Both the position numbers and the translations under genes were made by a program. DNA of 64,000 nt, from contig NZ_BPQD01000020.1 in assembly GCF_022179065.1 (NCBI RefSeq), forward strand, positions 124,001-188,000. The letters are read 5' to 3'. The notes below the pieces were generated by a model. It was not told where the DNA came from and made no database searches. It saw only the letters and a program-made list of their open reading frames with translations. The DNA comes from Methylobacterium adhaesivum. Its GTDB lineage: Bacteria > Pseudomonadota > Alphaproteobacteria > Rhizobiales > Beijerinckiaceae. Shown here one piece after another: positions 61,994-64,000 of this stretch; within the stretch, counting starts at the first letter, position 1; each line of letters opens with the position of its first letter.

Positions 61994-63529
61994 ATGGAAC
62001 CACCCCTCCGCCTCGCCATCATTCTCGCGGCAGGCTTCACGTTGCTGTCGCCACTGATCTTCATCGCGATTCGACAGGCGATCAAATACGAACGTCAGGA
62101 AAGCATCACCGACCTCGCGCTCGTCTTCGAGACGACCGGCGGCGTGAGCCTTTCACCGATCCCGTCGTTCGAGTTCCTGAAATACAAGTACTTCGTGGGC
62201 GCGAAGCGTGGGCCGACCCCATCGGCAGTGTTGGCAAGCGCGAATCCGGGAGCCCAGCATCCGGACCGCTACAAGGAAGACTATACGACCCTGCATTGGC
62301 TCATCGGCAGCGTGCCGTTCGGCGTCCTCTCCGCCGTCGCTGCGTTCTACGGGCTCTCGATCCTCGTCGCGCTCCTGGATCCCGCCGCGGCGATCGGGTC
62401 GCCGTTCCGTTGGCCTGGGGTTACCTATCCCGCTCCCGGCAGTGTCGCCATGGTCTGGCTGCTCGGCCTCTGCGCGGCGCTCGCCGGCAGCTACGTTACG
62501 GCCCTGCGCAGTCTCTACCGGGCGACCAAGACCTTCGATCTCAGTCCAGGCAGCTTCGTGAGCGAAACCATTCGGATGCTGCTCAGCGCCGTTCTGGTCC
62601 CGATCCTCATCGTCGGCCTATTCTGGATCGGAACCGAAACGATCAAGGCCTTCGTGGTGGATCACGCCCATCTGACGGCGCCGAGCATCGTCGCCGTGAT
62701 GGTGACCGCCTGCTTCATCGCCGGCATCATGCCGGACGTCGTCCTGCGCAACATCATCCAGGGAGACCGCCTCAAGAACTTCAAGCGCGAGGAAACGGTC
62801 TTCGAAGCCTTCAAGATCACGCCGGTGGAAATCATCGACGGCATCGATAGCGAGATCCGGGTCCGCCTCGACGACCACCATATCCGCTCGACCCAGAATC
62901 TGGCGACGGCCAATCCCCTGATGCTCTTCGTCGAGACGCCGTACGGGGTATATCAGATCATGGACTGGGTGGCGCAGGCGCAGCTCTGCTGCTCGGTGGG
63001 GCGCGACAAGCTCATCCGCCTCTGGTCGCTGGGTATCCGGACCCTGTTCGATCTCGAACGGTTGGCCGCGTCCCGCGATCCGGCGAACGAAGCGCTGCTC
63101 CTTGAAGTGGGACGCATTCTTCTGGGCGAAGGGCTCGTTCCCAAGGACGCCACCCCACGCACATCGGCGGCTCTCGTCCGGGCCAACATCGAGTTGCGCC
63201 TCGACGATCCCCACGTTCGACGCCTGCGTCAGATCTATATCGCCGTCGGCAACCGCCTCGGAACGGATAGCCGTCGCTTCGAGGCGCACCCGTTCCAGCC
63301 GCGGGGCCGCCTTCGTCATCGCTTCACGCGCTGCCTGTACTGGCAGCCGCCTGGGACATCGAGCGCTCCGGGTTCCAAGGCGCACGCTCCATCCGACGCC
63401 GGGAAGGTCGCTTCGGTCCCCGCTGCTCCGGAGCCGATCAGGACTGCATCGCCGCCGCGCGGCGCCGGATCGCCTTCGAGCGGGCCCGCCGATCACCCTT
63501 CCGAAGCGCGCCCCGCCGCTGCGAAGTAA
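61994..63529 (+). CDS. Uncharacterised multi-pass membrane protein with cytosolic domain
   Basis: 511-residue protein I do not recognise. Hydrophobic segments lie near residues 6-27, 98-128, 148-172, 190-215 and 230-250. A soluble region of about 180 residues follows ([76 protein letters not shown]). The stretch around [15 protein letters not shown] has a helix-hairpin-helix-like cadence. The last 70 residues are Pro/Ser/Ala-rich and disordered. The AT-rich upstream gap suggests its own promoter. Its 3' end overlaps the end of dapE on the other strand by 37 bases. No function assigned. Confidence 0.75.
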   Translation: MEPPLRLAIILAAGFTLLSPLIFIAIRQAIKYERQESITDLALVFETTGGVSLSPIPSFEFLKYKYFVGAKRGPTPSAVLASANPGAQHPDRYKEDYTTLHWLIGSVPFGVLSAVAAFYGLSILVALLDPAAAIGSPFRWPGVTYPAPGSVAMVWLLGLCAALAGSYVTALRSLYRATKTFDLSPGSFVSETIRMLLSAVLVPILIVGLFWIGTETIKAFVVDHAHLTAPSIVAVMVTACFIAGIMPDVVLRNIIQGDRLKNFKREETVFEAFKITPVEIIDGIDSEIRVRLDDHHIRSTQNLATANPLMLFVETPYGVYQIMDWVAQAQLCCSVGRDKLIRLWSLGIRTLFDLERLAASRDPANEALLLEVGRILLGEGLVPKDATPRTSAALVRANIELRLDDPHVRRLRQIYIAVGNRLGTDSRRFEAHPFQPRGRLRHRFTRCLYWQPPGTSSAPGSKAHAPSDAGKVASVPAAPEPIRTASPPRGAGSPSSGPADHPSEARPAAAK

Positions 63530-64000
63530 GCCGCGATCACCCGCGTGTAGATCGCGGTCAGGCGGTTCAGATCGGCCACGGCCACGCACTCGTCGGTCTG
63601 GTGCATCGTTTCGCCCACAAGGCCGAACTCGATGACCGGGCAGGCGTCCTTGATGAAGCGGGCATCGGAGGTTCCGCCCGTGGTCGAGAGCTTCGGCACC
63701 CGGCCCGTCTCCGTCTCGATGGCGGCGGCGACGAGGTCGGTGAAGGCGTCCGGCTCCGTGAGGAAGGCCGGGGAATTCGAGGGCTGCAGGTCGAGGCTGT
63801 AGCGCACGGCGTTGCCCGCCGCCCGCTCCAGACGGTCGCGGATCTCCGCACCGAGGGTCTCGGCGGTCCAGCCCTCGTTGAAGCGGATGTTGAAGGTCGC
63901 CCTCGCCTCCGCCGGGATGACGTTGGTGGCCGGGTTGCCGACGTCGACGGTGGTGAACTCGAGATTCGAGGCATCGAAATGCCGGGTGCCGCCATCGAGG
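63493..64000 (-). CDS. dapE: Succinyl-diaminopimelate desuccinylase (partial, 5' end outside window)
   Basis: Zinc enzyme of lysine/meso-diaminopimelate synthesis, cleaving N-succinyl-LL-DAP. The visible 168 codons are the C-terminal part: [20 protein letters not shown] and [15 protein letters not shown] from the dimerisation domain, then [20 protein letters not shown] and [12 protein letters not shown], the DapE C-terminal signature with a metal-ligand His. DapE is about 375-390 residues, so roughly 55 percent is missing to the right. Stop is TGA, convergent with and overlapping the membrane protein gene. Confidence 0.93.
   Translation of the reverse strand, partial: LDGGTRHFDASNLEFTTVDVGNPATNVIPAEARATFNIRFNEGWTAETLGAEIRDRLERAAGNAVRYSLDLQPSNSPAFLTEPDAFTDLVAAAIETETGRVPKLSTTGGTSDARFIKDACPVIEFGLVGETMHQTDECVAVADLNRLTAIYTRVIAAYFAAAGRASEG

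Noticed and set aside
1-64000. CRISPR arrays, insertion sequences, prophage or toxin-antitoxin genes
   Set aside because: No regularly spaced repeats, transposase, integrase, phage structural or small paired toxin genes were seen.

Overview
The window is a high-GC chromosomal segment of an alphaproteobacterium, most likely Methylobacterium/Methylorubrum or a close relative in the Rhizobiales. That placement is an inference from gene content: a 721-residue methylmalonyl-CoA mutase large subunit, ATP-type PEP carboxykinase, CpdR, the SRP RNA-dnaX-ybaB arrangement, a DnaX that lacks its zinc cysteines, and GC-rich codon use throughout. I see no insertion sequence, prophage, integrase or CRISPR array. 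Both ends cut a gene: an AtoE-type transporter on the left and dapE on the right.

Left part (1-11.2 kb): after the partial transporter and a small membrane protein comes the translation/transcription operon rimP-nusA-ylxR-infB, closed by a strong terminator, then a methyltransferase-like gene, rbfA and truB. A textbook intrinsic terminator sits in the rimP leader and looks like an attenuator. Two further RNA hairpins lie between rimP and nusA and between nusA and ylxR.

11.2-27 kb is entirely on the minus strand. Read in the direction of transcription it starts at 27.0 kb with inositol-3-phosphate synthase. An HD-like protein, a SAM methyltransferase, a Gfo/Idh/MocA oxidoreductase, a YcaO protein, a TIM-barrel sugar isomerase, a GT4 glycosyltransferase, a PIG-L deacetylase and a uracil-DNA glycosylase family protein follow. 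Nearly every junction overlaps by 1-4 bases. Behind them come a YbhN/MprF-like membrane protein, a PhoR-like kinase, a copper ATPase and an M20 amidohydrolase. The inositol/YcaO/glycosyltransferase/deacetylase set is the most interesting part of the window. It looks like an uncharacterised pathway for a modified inositol glycoside.

27-44 kb: a lytic transglycosylase with a perfect CtrA-type box upstream; a bifunctional PBP1 with a C-terminal nuclease-fold tail; a chemotaxis receptor; AMP nucleosidase; TrmO; and an RND efflux operon divergent from a TetR regulator, with a clear palindromic operator. A histone-deacetylase-like hydrolase, a ceramide-glucosyltransferase-like enzyme and a class I glutamine amidotransferase follow, with tRNA-Leu(CAA) next to them.

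44-64 kb: a DedA-family protein and DsbB; a DUF1178 protein, nitrilase and glutaredoxin; cpdR; an N-formylglutamate amidohydrolase; mcmA; manC; comM; and a small secreted PepSY-like protein. Then come SRP RNA with its promoter, dnaX, ybaB, pckA (opposite strand), recR, def-fmt-truA, an unrecognised membrane protein and partial dapE.
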